Of a stretch of 64,000 nucleotides of DNA, positions 33,970 to 45,035 are shown in pieces. The notes beneath the pieces are model-generated. The model saw nothing but the letters and a program-made list of their open reading frames with translations. It was not told the DNA's origin and ran no database searches. Each line of letters opens with the position of its first letter. Within the stretch, counting starts at the first letter, position 1. This DNA is from Cotesia glomerata. Its lineage: Eukaryota; Arthropoda; Insecta; Hymenoptera; Braconidae. Where the stretch lies: NCBI RefSeq assembly GCF_020080835.1, contig NC_058158.1, positions 28,352,305-28,416,304 of the forward strand, read 5' to 3'. The position numbers and the translations under genes were made by a program.

Positions 33970-36900
33970 TTTTACGTAGACATCCGGATTTTTTTTTACG
34001 AGACGGTCACGATAACTGCCAAAATAATTGACGTATCGAGAGCGGGTTTTATTTATTATCTTCAGAATTATATTAACTAGTAGTTACCTGTTCAATATCA
34101 ATAGCTTAGTACCCATAGATTATTAATGAAATAGATTTTTATTAATAAAAAAAAGTTCACTATTTACACATTTACAATAACAAAATATAGTTCATTTCTC
34201 ATTTCTTCCTCATGTCAAAGATGGCGCTTAAGATTCTTTTTAGAAAGTAAGCTGGCGCTCTGTCATCTGTAGTTCAGTAGTGCGCTTGCATCCTATTTTT
34301 CTTATCTAAAATGAAAATGGCGCGAAATACTTTAATCTAAAATTAAAACCTATTTTGTTGAATTGTCTATATAATACGACTAAGTCAATAATACAACTTG
34401 TTTTTTTTTTTTCTTAACAATTAAATGAGTAATATGAGGCGTGCACTTTTGGATTTTTCAAACTTTTTCCAATTATATTCTCGATATTTTAGCAAATTTC
34501 TATCCAAGTTGAAAATAATATAAAGGTATTTTATGTCATCCGTGCTGCCCACAATAATTAACATTATTTTTTCATTTGTATATCGTATATATCTCCTTTA
34601 CTTTTCTATTGCCTAGAAAGCAGACAGGTTGTGCTGGCATATATATTAGAGATATGGTAAATATTAAATAAAAATTATAATTGAAGAAGTTTTTTATCTA
34701 CAAATGAGACAAAAAAATCTTCGTAAGCAGAGTAATTAAAAAGTGATAATTGCTATTGAAATATATTTAGGTTATAATAAAAGTGGAAATTTTTTTTCGT
34801 CTTTAATCCTAGTCCTAAATATTATTAAATAATAAATCTCTTCAGAAGAAGTATTTTATGAGTTTTATAATTAAATATCTGTTGTCTAAACTCATAATTT
34901 ATCTTCTGTTGACGTTAATCAAGAATCTTTAATGGAAATTTGCGTTCAACTTTTTCTGTATATTATATTTTCCGTCCGCTGAAATTAGAAAAACGGGTAC
35001 TCAGCACTCTTGTCCAGGGATAAATCTCGCTTTACGTCTCATATTCTATTCAAGTAATTTTAGCATTAACGGTATGCGTAACAGCGTTATTATTTAAAGC
35101 CCTCTTAACTTCTAGTTATTTTTAAAAATTCATTGCACTTGAATAACTAATAGCGCTTTAATGTAAGTCTGCAGGAAAAATGTATTGTTTTTAATTTATT
35201 ATCGTAAAACACCAAGATTTAGATTTAAAAATGTTTAAGATTCTATGATCTGGTTTTAATTAACAATGTATGAATTGTCAATTATACACCCATAAAAAAA
35301 CGAATGTGTAAAATATCGATTAATGTTCTGTATAATTTTTTTCACAATATAAAAACCCAAAATTTATTTTTGATCCCACTTTAACTCTAAATAACTATTA
35401 AAGGATTTAATTTCTCGAAAAATATTACGAAACATTTTTTATAAAGCATTGTGTTGGTCCTTTCCAATAAGTGCGTTGTTTATAAGAAACAAAATTTCAT
35501 AGTTTTTAAATCAAATCGTGAAAATAGATTAATGTTCGAGGCCTCATTCCATGGAAATGGCTTGACTTACGAAAATTCTCAATCAAACCTCTTCTATAGA
35601 AAACCTCTTCTTTCTTCAGAAGGAAATAGTTTTGAAAAAAAAAACTTTCGAGAAAAAAATTCTTGAACCAAGAAAATAATTTTGAAAAGGGTAATTGTCT
35701 TGAATCAAGACGAAAAATTCTTGAATCAAGTAAAATTTCCTTAAATCAAGAAAAATTTATTAGTTCAAGAATTTTTCTACTCAAATCAAGATTAAATTCT
35801 TCAAAATTATATACTTAAGTCAAGAACATTTTTTTTTCTATGTATATAAAAATGGTGATAATAGACTCCAAAACATTAATATTTAGGATTTAACTTTAAA
35901 AATAATTTTTTTATGTGATTTTTAACTTGAATCAATTTTATAAGCTGTCACCATATACGTAATACAACCATACATACTCGATAGAAGGTACTTTACTCAT
36001 ACAGTACGATAATAAACCATCAAACCGATTATACAAAGTATTTCGAGCTTATATCGTAATAAGATATCTTATTCTTAGAGTATAAAAAGCGATTGCAAAA
36101 TGAAAAGTCACTCTTTGCCCTTACTGCACTGAACGTTTTCAATAGATTTATTCAAGTATCAGTAGATTTTCTCACTGATTAATTTCATAACAATTAACGA
36201 AGAAGTGGTTCTCAAAATTAATCAATGCAACCTCAAGGATTCAAGTCAGATAAGAGGAGTCGTAGAGTATATAAAGCAGTGAAAAGTTTAACAAACTAAA
36301 TGGATAATGTCTAAATCAATAATGAACTTAGCATTGCCATAAATTTTCCAACAAAATCGTTCGTTGGCTTTCTTATCGTTTCAAATCGACTTCTGGTACG
36401 CTGCCAAGAAGTGAATGACTTCCGACTGTCGATGTTACGGATTCTACAGTACGCGGATTTTCCATTGGAACAAGTTGTTTCAGTTTAATGGCCGACCGAC
36501 GGCTTAAATTGTGTTAAAGATGTCAATGTCGAAAGGATGAGTTTCCTCAGGAAGTACAACAGAGTAGGACGACGACGAAGTCTGTGACTTGATTGTATTA
36601 GTAGATGCTAAGAGAAAGAAGGATTCACTTACCTAATATAAGGTTTATATTTATTCTGAGATCTGCAATCAATAAATTCCCAATTACCATCAGTTATTAT
36701 GACTACACTAAAAACTGTGTAATTTGCAGAGGTGGGGAGTTTTCAGCTATCAACTCAATCGAGAAGAAAAAATTTTATTAAATCTCTATCTCTAATAGAA
36801 ATAAAAAAAAAACAATAACGGCTCAAATCATTGAAATGCGTCAAATGTTGATACGTTTCAGCGAAATCGAATCAACTTTACTAAATAAAAAATGATAGAC

Positions 36901-38005
36901 TTAAATTTATACGGTAGATTAAATACTACTCTTTACATTTTTTTTGTTTTATCAATTTATCGAATTATCGAGATGCTAAGTACAATTTTATTCATAGTGT
37001 AAATTTATTACAATTACATTGTTATTTAAAAAATATAATTTATTCAACTGTAAGGTATTTAAATGAACTTTTCATATTGATTTTGACCATTTATTTCCAA
37101 ATAAAATTTTTTATTTTTTCATCAGAATAATCAAATGCGATTTTGTTACAGTATCAACAGACGAAATCTACACTGATACAAAAATCACGTACAAGTCACG
37201 ATTTTATAAATACCCAAGTCTTGAATGATTATTTTTGTTCAAGGATCGTCACAAACAATTGAAAAAATATCCTAGAAGTTAAATCCTTTGCATTTTAAAA
37301 AAATCATATTTTTGTATTACACGGATAGAATTAAACGTTAAAATTCACATCTAGTTGTAGAGTTTTATTGTAGAGTATTTTTTCTTATTTGACTCGATAG
37401 GAATTAATACTACTTAGGTTATTGAATGAATAATCTCAATTTAAGTATCTAACAACTATATAGTTGAATCCACAGATTCGGTAGAATCTGGCGCCAAGTT
37501 CCATTCAAATCCGTTGTAAACGGAGCGCGAGACTACCGACTATGTTTACTGTAAGCAGAATGGTTTTTTGAGGTTGCGAAATTTTATTTAATTCTACGGT
37601 ACTTTTTTTACCCAATTTGTTTATCATAACAGTAATTCATAATTTATTTCACCGTATTAATTAATTATATTCACTTATAACAATTTATTTACTTGAAATT
37701 ATTAAATTTTATCAGCACATACTATAGCTCGCTCACAAATTTCGATCCTGACTTTTTTTGATGGAGAAAGGTCAGCGCCACAGACTAGATAAAATAAAAA
37801 TATGTAGTAATCCTCCTATAGATACGTAACTACAGTTAAAAAAAGTAATTCACAGCTTACATTTACGGCCGCCAGGGTGGACTGGAATTATATCTACATA
37901 AACTGTAGCTTCAAGGGGATAGTTTGCAGTAAAAAATGCTGCCAACGCGAGATTTAAGTTGGTACCAATTGTAAATTTTTATTATAATTACAAAAAATAC
38001 TAAAA
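33970..38005. other. Intron without a recognised gene
   Basis: Contains a CTTGAATCAAG-rich patch at 35,660-35,830, a weak inverted pair with TACACTGATACAAAAATCAC at 37,171 and TTTGTATTACACGGA near 37,325, and a less AT-biased stretch at 36,360-36,620. No exon call is justified. Confidence 0.35.
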
Positions 38006-38530
38006 TCCGAACAAAAACAGTTTCACTGTAAAAAAAAATCGCGCCAAGTCCACGTTCATAAGACTATTAGGAAAAAAAAATTTTTTTTTCTTTACAAAAT
38101 GATACAAAATAAAAAAATTAAAAAATCCAAGTAGCCGATATGATTGTTTATGATTTTCGGAAATTAAAAAAAATCTTATTGTAAATTTAAAAATTTTAAA
38201 AAAATTTTAGAACGTACTTGGTGTGCGTCATTGTGTATTTCAATTTTTTTAAAGTCCTAGTAAATAGATTTTACGAATTTCATCAAAAGTAAAATATTTT
38301 ACAACCACGCACACTAAATACGTTCTAAAATTTTTTTTTTAATTTTTAAATTTACAATGAGATTTTTTTTAATTTCCGAAAATCATAAATAATCATATCG
38401 GTTACTTGGATTTTTTAATTTTTTTATTTTGTATCATTTTGTAAAGAAATAAAAATTTTTTTTTCCTAATAGTCTTATGAACGTGGACTTGGCGCGATTT
38501 TTTTTTACAGTGAAACTGTTTTTGTTCGGA
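38006..38530. mobile_element. 525-bp hairpin (foldback) MITE with arms of about 220 bp
   Basis: Starts TCCGAACAAAAACAGTTTCA and ends with the inverse TGAAACTGTTTTTGTTCGGA. The arms share TCGCGCCAAGTCCACGTTCA, TTTACAAAATGATACAAAAT and AATCATA words with few mismatches, leaving a loop of less than 100 bases around TTTTAAAGTCCTAG. Transcribed as part of the 33-kb intron it would form a long double-stranded stem. Confidence 0.88.
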
Positions 38531-38833
38531 TATACTATTCTTGAAATAAACAAGAGCTGATAAATTTTATTTTTGAACATCATCAATAATATAAACGATA
38601 TTATCTAATATAAATATTGTCCATCAGAATTAATTTTCTAAATTAGAAATTGAAAATTATTCATTTTATTATCAACTTTATAATTTTCAAAAAGATATTT
38701 ACAATACGGATAATTGAGAGATGGTAACTGTTTTCATCATAAAGTACGATAGTTATCATCTAAGCTAAAATTGAAATTTCATATAAAAAATCATTATCCT
38801 CAAAAGTAATTGTTACCATCCTCAATAATGACT

Positions 38834-38975
38834 AAGGTGAAAGCCCCAATAGATGATCACGTACCAGTATATGATCACTCAAGTATTTGTATACTTATAT
38901 TCACAAATATAGGGTATACAAATACATGGAGTGATCATATACTGGTACATGATCATCTATTGGGGCTTTTACCTT
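38834..38975. mobile_element. 142-bp palindromic MITE, TIR AAGGTGAAAGCCCC, ACT duplication
   Basis: Arms AAGGTGAAAGCCCCAATAGA then TGATCACGTACCAGTATATG, almost perfectly inverted at the right (CATATACTGGTACATGATCA, TCTATTGGGGCTTTTACCTT). Flanked on both sides by ACT. The termini are shared with the 14.2- and 54.1-kb elements. Confidence 0.88.
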
Positions 38976-40025
38976 ACTAGATTTTAAATAAAAATATTAT
39001 GATACTTTATTATTGAAATTTTACTACTAATTGAGATGATGAACCCTAAAAATTTCGTGTTGTAGCTAATCCAATTTAATTTTCTCTATATATACATTAA
39101 AAATGTAATTAGTATTTTTTTTTTTGCATAATAAAATTTGTACTCTATTATTTATACAGAATAAGCTTTTTCGAATTGCATGGAATAAATAGTTTATTAA
39201 CCCAGAGTATTTTATGAAGTTATAAAATGTATTCATATATATTTCCCGTAATGAAAATAATAATAATTAAAATCACTCGAAAGTTTGCTTAAATTACTGT
39301 TAATGGATTATGATACACTACGTTCTATTATATACTATAAAATTGAAATAAATGCACCATAAAATTTTAATCTGTGCATGTTAATAGCAAATTTTTTAGT
39401 ACGTTGATGAATGCATAAATTTATAATAATGACAAATGGTTCTAGTGGTGAGTTAACGAGATTTCTAACTCTTAGACTATTAACCGGAGAATAGTTTAGA
39501 ACTATTAAATTCTTAACGTTGAAAATAATCAACACAACGCAAAACTTTTAAACAAGCTGAAGATACGGAATTTGTAATAATAAATGTTGAATAATTGAAT
39601 TTAAAAATACAGAACAATTATAAATAACTTGAGTACGCACAAGAATTTCAATTACTGTCATATATGTCCTTTAACACAGCGTGTAACAGATGCCATGAAG
39701 GAGTTTTTTTAGCCGAAATTACCGTCTATCAAGCTATATGATATGTTGTACAAGTATAAATTAAAAGCCAAAATTGAAAACGTGCCGTGAAAAAATTTTT
39801 TTAAATGAGTACATATATGCTCTGATACGGTATGATTTCTCTATCAGACTGGGCCAAAAAAATTTTTATTTTTTTAAGATATATCAAAACTTTTATTTTC
39901 AAATGGGAAAACGAAACAAAAAATATCTTAAAAGTTTGAGTTCTTAATATTAATATTAATATAAAGAAGTATATTATCGCAATTTCTTGAACAAAGTTAC
40001 TTATTTCTAATTTTAAAATCATCTA
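38976..40025. other. AT-rich intron, nothing recognised
   Basis: Short open frames only; no repeat family noticed. Confidence 0.4.
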
Positions 40026-40216
40026 CACAGTAAAAAATTTTGCGTCATTGCGTCAAAAAACTTAGTGTTAAAAATTTTTTTGTTATATATTTAACATTTT
40101 TATGTGTAAATTTAACATTTATTCTGTTAAATCAACACAAAAAAGTGTTAAATATTTAACATAAAAATTTTTAACACAAAATTTCTTGACGCAAAGACGC
40201 AAAATTTTTTACTGTG
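40026..40216. mobile_element. 191-bp palindromic MITE, TIR CACAGTAAAAAATTTTGCGT, TA duplication
   Basis: Left CACAGTAAAAAATTTTGCGT, right ACGCAAAATTTTTTACTGTG, with TA on each side (40,024-40,025 and 40,217-40,218). Inside are repeated GTTAAATATTTAACA-type palindromes. Confidence 0.88.
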
Positions 40217-40379
40217 TAACCAAAAATTTTAAACGGTATTAAGTTTTGAAGAAAATTAAACGTTCTATAAAAAAGGTTAGATTAAATATTTCCGTTAAAC
40301 AAGCCGTATCTATGTAATAAGGTATTGAATATTGATCTGATTTGACGATTTGATTTTAGAACTTTGGAATTGTATTATC

Positions 40380-40401
40380 AAAAAAAAAAAAAAAAAAAAA
40401 A
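40380..40401 (+). repeat. Poly-A run (about 22 bases)
   Basis: Uninterrupted A. It could be the tail of a retroposed fragment, but no family is recognisable to its left. Confidence 0.85.
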
Positions 40402-41894
40402 TCAAGCAGAAAAAACCGATAAAAAATTTTGGGAAAAATAGAAAGTCTTACAAAAAGGTCTCATAATAATTTTTGATAAATCATCCACTTCAAAATTTAT
40501 TCAGAATTGGAGGAATAAATAATTAATTACTCATTATTTTGTTTATTATTCACTTTTTTCGACTTTATTGATCACTTTAAAATTCTATACCATGAATAAC
40601 ATCTGTTTATAATTAAAATTACTAATATTTCATAAGATTGATGATATATCAGAATGCATTTTCGATTAAAAGCTCTTTTCTTTATAAAATTTAATTTTTG
40701 TTGGTCTTTATTGATTTTAAACGATCAAATAGTTATTTTTATGATTATTGTCATGTTTTATGAATAAAAGTCATCCAAAAGAATAATCCAACATTTTCTT
40801 CTAATTCAAAGGGTTATTAGAAGCAACATTGAACCAGTTCTTATAGTAAACAAGTTTAAAGTATCTCTTGTCTTAGACTCAGAAAATGTTTTTACCTTCA
40901 ACTCCACAAATCTCATCTTACAAAATCCTTTGCTCTTTGATGCAAGATCTCGCTATGTTTTTGCTGAAATTATTTGATACGTAAACATGAAATGCGATTT
41001 TATAAGAGTAATTCATGTTCCGTGAGAGAATAATTCTGATTCGAGTTTGTTTTCATCATCTAGCATTAAAAAGAGATTTGTTTGCGTATCTTGGATTAAG
41101 CTTGAGATAATATTAATGAATAATTAATCGACTGACACAGTAGATGAACTCATAAGGAAATTCCGTTTCTTAAAACATAGATTTTAATTTGTATAAATAT
41201 TTAAATTAATGAAATTATAACGTTAATTCCTCCGTTTTCTACACAGTTATAATTATATTAACACGAAATCGGAAAACTAGTTTACGTAATTGTAAGACTG
41301 TTTCTGCCACTGCGGAATTATATAAAGACTCTGTAATGAAATAACTAAGTGAATTTCGTTGCGGAAATTTTTATAGGTCACATTTATTTCTCAGTGTCCC
41401 TGATCTTTAGTAGTTAAAACAAAAAAAATTATCAAAACCTATTTACACTAATTTTACAACGTTGTATTATTACTGCAACATTTGATTCCAAAAATAATTC
41501 ATGTTACTTTGAGGTATACGTTATTTGCCAAGTTCAGATTAATTTTGCGGTAGCTGCCGAGAATTATTAAAAATTCAAACCTCCGATGGTAGTTAGAATT
41601 CTTTCGGATTCGTATCGAGTTCAAAACTTTACTGTAAAAAATTTTTTAGACCCGGTATAGTGTAAATAAGTCGGTGTAAAAATTAGACCAAATGCCGTGT
41701 TAAATTTAGGGGGTATGAATTAAATATTTTTACACCGTCAACCGTGTGAATGTATAATTCACGTGATTTTGCATTAAGAACTTGAATATTGACTCTACAC
41801 GATGAAAAATTTATGGTAATCTCCAATTGTCAAATTGTGTGGGCGCAGCCATTTGTATTTGTAATCATGTTTTTAACTCATCTGAGATTCTTAC
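40402..41894. other. AT-rich intron; one possible MITE end at 41,630
   Basis: ACTGTAAAAAATTTTTTAGA then CCCGGTATAGTGTAAAT looks like a single terminus of the CACTGTAAAAAATTTT type, but I could not find its partner. Confidence 0.3.
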
Positions 41895-42030
41895 ACTGTG
41901 AAAAATTTGCGGAGTGAACGCGGAGTGAATGAAGAGTGAATGATTGTTAATTGATTCACTCCTAGCGGAAGTGATATTTACTCTGAGAAAGAGTTAATTT
42001 TTATTAATAATAAAATTCACTCCGCATTCA
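41895..42030. repeat. Partial MITE with GGAGTGAA/TTCACTCC palindromes
   Basis: CACTGTGAAAAATTTGCGG follows TA. Then GGAGTGAACGCGGAGTGAAT and the inverse ATTCACTCCGCATTCACTCC near 42,010. The right terminus is missing. Confidence 0.5.
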
Positions 42031-42924
42031 CTCCCAAAATAAATGAATTTAGAAATAAATAAATTTTTGTAAATAAAATATATTTATAAACCCTTTTTAT
42101 ATTTAATTATTAAAAATTTAATTTATTATTTTTAATAATATTTCATTTTAATTATTATTATAATGTTTTTATTTATTTTTTTGTTATAAATTAATTATAA
42201 TTAAAAATTGTAAAAAAAAAAATATGTAGATATATATGTCGGAGAAATACTGGTTTGGGCATTATTGGAGTCCTTTGGATCATTTTCAGCCATCTTTATT
42301 TATTTCACAATAATCAAATATAACAAAGACTTTGATTTGGAATATAACGTACACTAACTCGTACAAATAATAAATTTAATTACAAATATTTTACTACGAT
42401 TGATATAACAGTTAAAGACGTTAGGGAAATAAGACCGAGAACGAATCCGGGGTCAGCAGGATGTATGCGATCTTTACTTGATCAATGCTCAACGAGAACT
42501 ACTGTTCCAAGTACCCTAAGTACTTATTCACTCAAAAATATTTCGACAGCCCTCATTGTCTGTCGATATTTCTAACTATATACTTTACTTCTATCCTGTG
42601 ACCTCGGCTACGTTTGGTGACCATTGTCACTCGGACTCAAGCCCATCGCCATAACCATAAAATTATAATCGGCTTAAGTTATAAATAATTATTAAATATT
42701 CTATGCTTTACAATTTTGCTTGAAACTAACAGACAAACTAAAATATTGGGAATTTCCCTATCTCTAGGAAAACCCAGCTCGATATTATCTCCGACAGATA
42801 TATACTACCGGACCCGACAGACGTTGTCATGTACACACGTCTTAAATTTAGAAATTTTAGGAATGAGCTTGTATAGTTAAAAACATCATTAGTTAACAAT
42901 ATGCAATGGGCATTTTTCAATAAT
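42031..42924. other. Intron sequence without a recognised gene
   Basis: A less AT-biased stretch at 42,240-42,660 with a short hairpin (CGACAGCCCTCATTGTCTGTCG, 42,543-42,564). No coding frame of note. Confidence 0.35.
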
Positions 42925-43545
42925 TAACATTTTCGTAAATATAAGCCCATTCTGATTTTATACTCATCAAGAGCTTTCATTTGAGTACCCACATGCATTT
43001 TTGAAATATTTTATATATTTATCGATTTCACAAATACCATATATATAAAATATATAAAAAATGTTATGTGGGTACTCAAATGAAAGAACTCGATGAGTGT
43101 AACATCGGGATGAGCTTATATCTTTCGAAACTTCAATAATTAAGAAATGACATTGTATCTTGTCAACTAATGATATTTTTAAAGATATGAGCTCATCCCG
43201 ATGTTACACTCATCAAGACCTTCCATTTGAGTACCCACATCAATTTTTCATATATTTTATATATTTATATATATTATATATATGTATATATGAAAAATAT
43301 ATCAAAAATGCATGTGGGTACTAAAATGAAAGCTCTTGATGAGTGTAACATCGGAATGAGCTTATATCGTTAAAAACATCATTAGTTGACAAAATACATT
43401 ATCATTCGTTAATTATTAACATTTTCATAAATATAATTCCATTATGATTTTATACTCATCGAGACCTTTCATTTGAGTACCCACATGAATTTTTTCATAT
43501 ATCTTATATATATGATATTTATAAAATATATGAAAAGTGAATGTT
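42925..43545. repeat. Chain of alternating inverted repeats, TTTGAGTACCCACAT units
   Basis: At least three head-to-head units. Each has CATTTGAGTACCCACATG, an AT-rich palindrome, the inverse CATGTGGGTACT-AAATGAAAG, then GATGAGTGTAACATCGG-ATG and GAGCTTATATC before the next inverted unit. A further copy lies at 44,825-45,030, next to the Helitron. Confidence 0.75.
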
Positions 43546-43577
43546 GGTAGTCAAGATCAACAATAATTTATAAATAA

Positions 43578-44265
43578 AAAATTAGGAAAACGGTTGACCC
43601 TGAAGGCCATCCCTGCAACTTTCCGCTAATTCCATACTTAGACGCTTAAAATTGCACCAATGACGTTTTTGAGCTCTTCGAGCTCAAAAATACAATTTAT
43701 GGGTTATTTTGAGCTCTCCGAGCTCAAAGAGATTGCTTTCCTATGCTTTAAAGCTCTTCGAGCTGAAAAGTCTGATAGAGATTTGATGACACTATTTTTT
43801 GAATTTTTAAACCGCAATAACTTTTGAATGAATAAACCAATTTTTACACGGTTAGAAGCGTTCGACGCAGTTTTTTAAGCCTCACAAAGAATCTTAAATT
43901 TTGAATTGATCGCGCTAGAAATTTTGGAGTAATTCCGAAAAAACACTTTTTTCGGTTTTCTTTCGTTCACGATATCTCTCGAACGAATCAACCGATTTTG
44001 ACCGGACTGGTGGCGATCGATGTGGTTTTTTGAGGTTAAAAGCTGATTAGTTTTTGGAATTGAACCTTTAAGCCGTTTAAAAGTTATTCCAAAAAAACCA
44101 CATTTGAAAAAAAATTTTTTTCAGTTTTTTTAAGATTTATCAAAATCTATTGATCTGAATCGGTCCAAATAGTTTTCAAAATCTAAGTTCGGTCAAGCCC
44201 TTTCGAATGGCACCAACCGCGATGAAATCGGTCAAGCCGTTCAAAAGTTATAAGCGGTTCACATA

Positions 44266-44357
<92 letters not shown>

Positions 44358-44527
44358 TACATACATACATACAGACACCGTGACAACCTCGCGGGGATAG
44401 TCAGGGAAGCTTCCTGTGACCTTCAAACGTTGAGATCTGATGAAAACTCGATTTTTGCAAAATGGGATGAAAACAATAACTTCCCGATTTTCGAAAATCT
44501 TCAATTTTCTTAGCGGGAAGTTAAAAA
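43578..44527 (+). repeat. GAGCTC-palindrome repeat, full-length copy 4
   Basis: Starts AAAAATTAGGAAAACGGTTG and ends GCGGGAAGTTAAAAATT. It includes three GAGCTC-type palindromes (43,670-43,765), the sequence CGGTCAAGCCGTTCAAAAGT and a long CA/ACAT tract. It is the longest copy seen and the best template for a family consensus. Confidence 0.85.
44271..44371 (+). repeat. (AC)n then (ACAT)n microsatellite
   Basis: About 41 AC units followed by five ACAT units, inside the GAGCTC repeat. Open frames on the minus strand reading Cys-Val repeats are artefacts. Confidence 0.95.
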
Positions 44528-44559
44528 TTTATTAAATAAACATTTTCTTGTGGACTGAA

Positions 44560-44690
44560 TTGTGAATCTAAACCATTCTGGAATCCACCGGAAGACACAC
44601 AAAAAATTTCATTAAAATCGGTCCAGCCGTTTAGGAGGAGTTCAGTGACAAACACACGCACATAAGAAATATATATATAAATAAAGATTA
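44560..44690 (+). mobile_element. LINE 3'-end fragment (RTE-like)
   Basis: ATTAAAATCGGTCCAGCCGT then TTAGGAGGAGTTCAGTGACA, AACACACGCACATAAG and a short TA/AAT-rich tail. This is the usual 3' tail of many insect RTE-type LINEs. No ORF part remains. The family assignment is from motif resemblance only. Confidence 0.55.
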
Positions 44691-44824
44691 ATTTTCAGAT
44701 TTTTTTTGTAGAACGAAAATTCATCCTTATTTTATCTGTTTTAAAAACTACGAACGCGGATGTTTTTCGGAGTGAAATTCGAAATCACTCGCGAAATTAT
44801 TAAAAGAATAACTTTTTTAATTAA

Positions 44825-45004
44825 GTGAGTACTCAAATAAAAGGTCTCAATGAGTGTAATATCGAGATGAGCTTATATCTTTAAAAATATCATTAGTTGA
44901 CAAGATACAATGTCATTTCTTAATTATTGACATTTTTAAAGACAAACTCATTTCTATGTTAAACTTATCGAGGCCTTTTATTTGAGTACCCACGTTAATT
45001 TTTC

Positions 45005-45034
<30 letters not shown>
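44825..45034. repeat. Copy of the TTTGAGTACCCAC inverted-repeat unit, split by the Helitron
   Basis: Carries GAGTACTCAAATAAAAGGTC, GATGAGCTTATATC and TTTGAGTACCCACGTTAATT as in 42.9-43.5 kb, then a TA-rich tract into which the Helitron at 45,035 appears to have inserted. Confidence 0.65.

Positions 45035-45035
<1 letters not shown>

Noticed and set aside
44183..44504. Minus-strand frames with long Cys-Val repeats
   Set aside because: Artefact of the AC/ACAT microsatellite inside the GAGCTC repeat.
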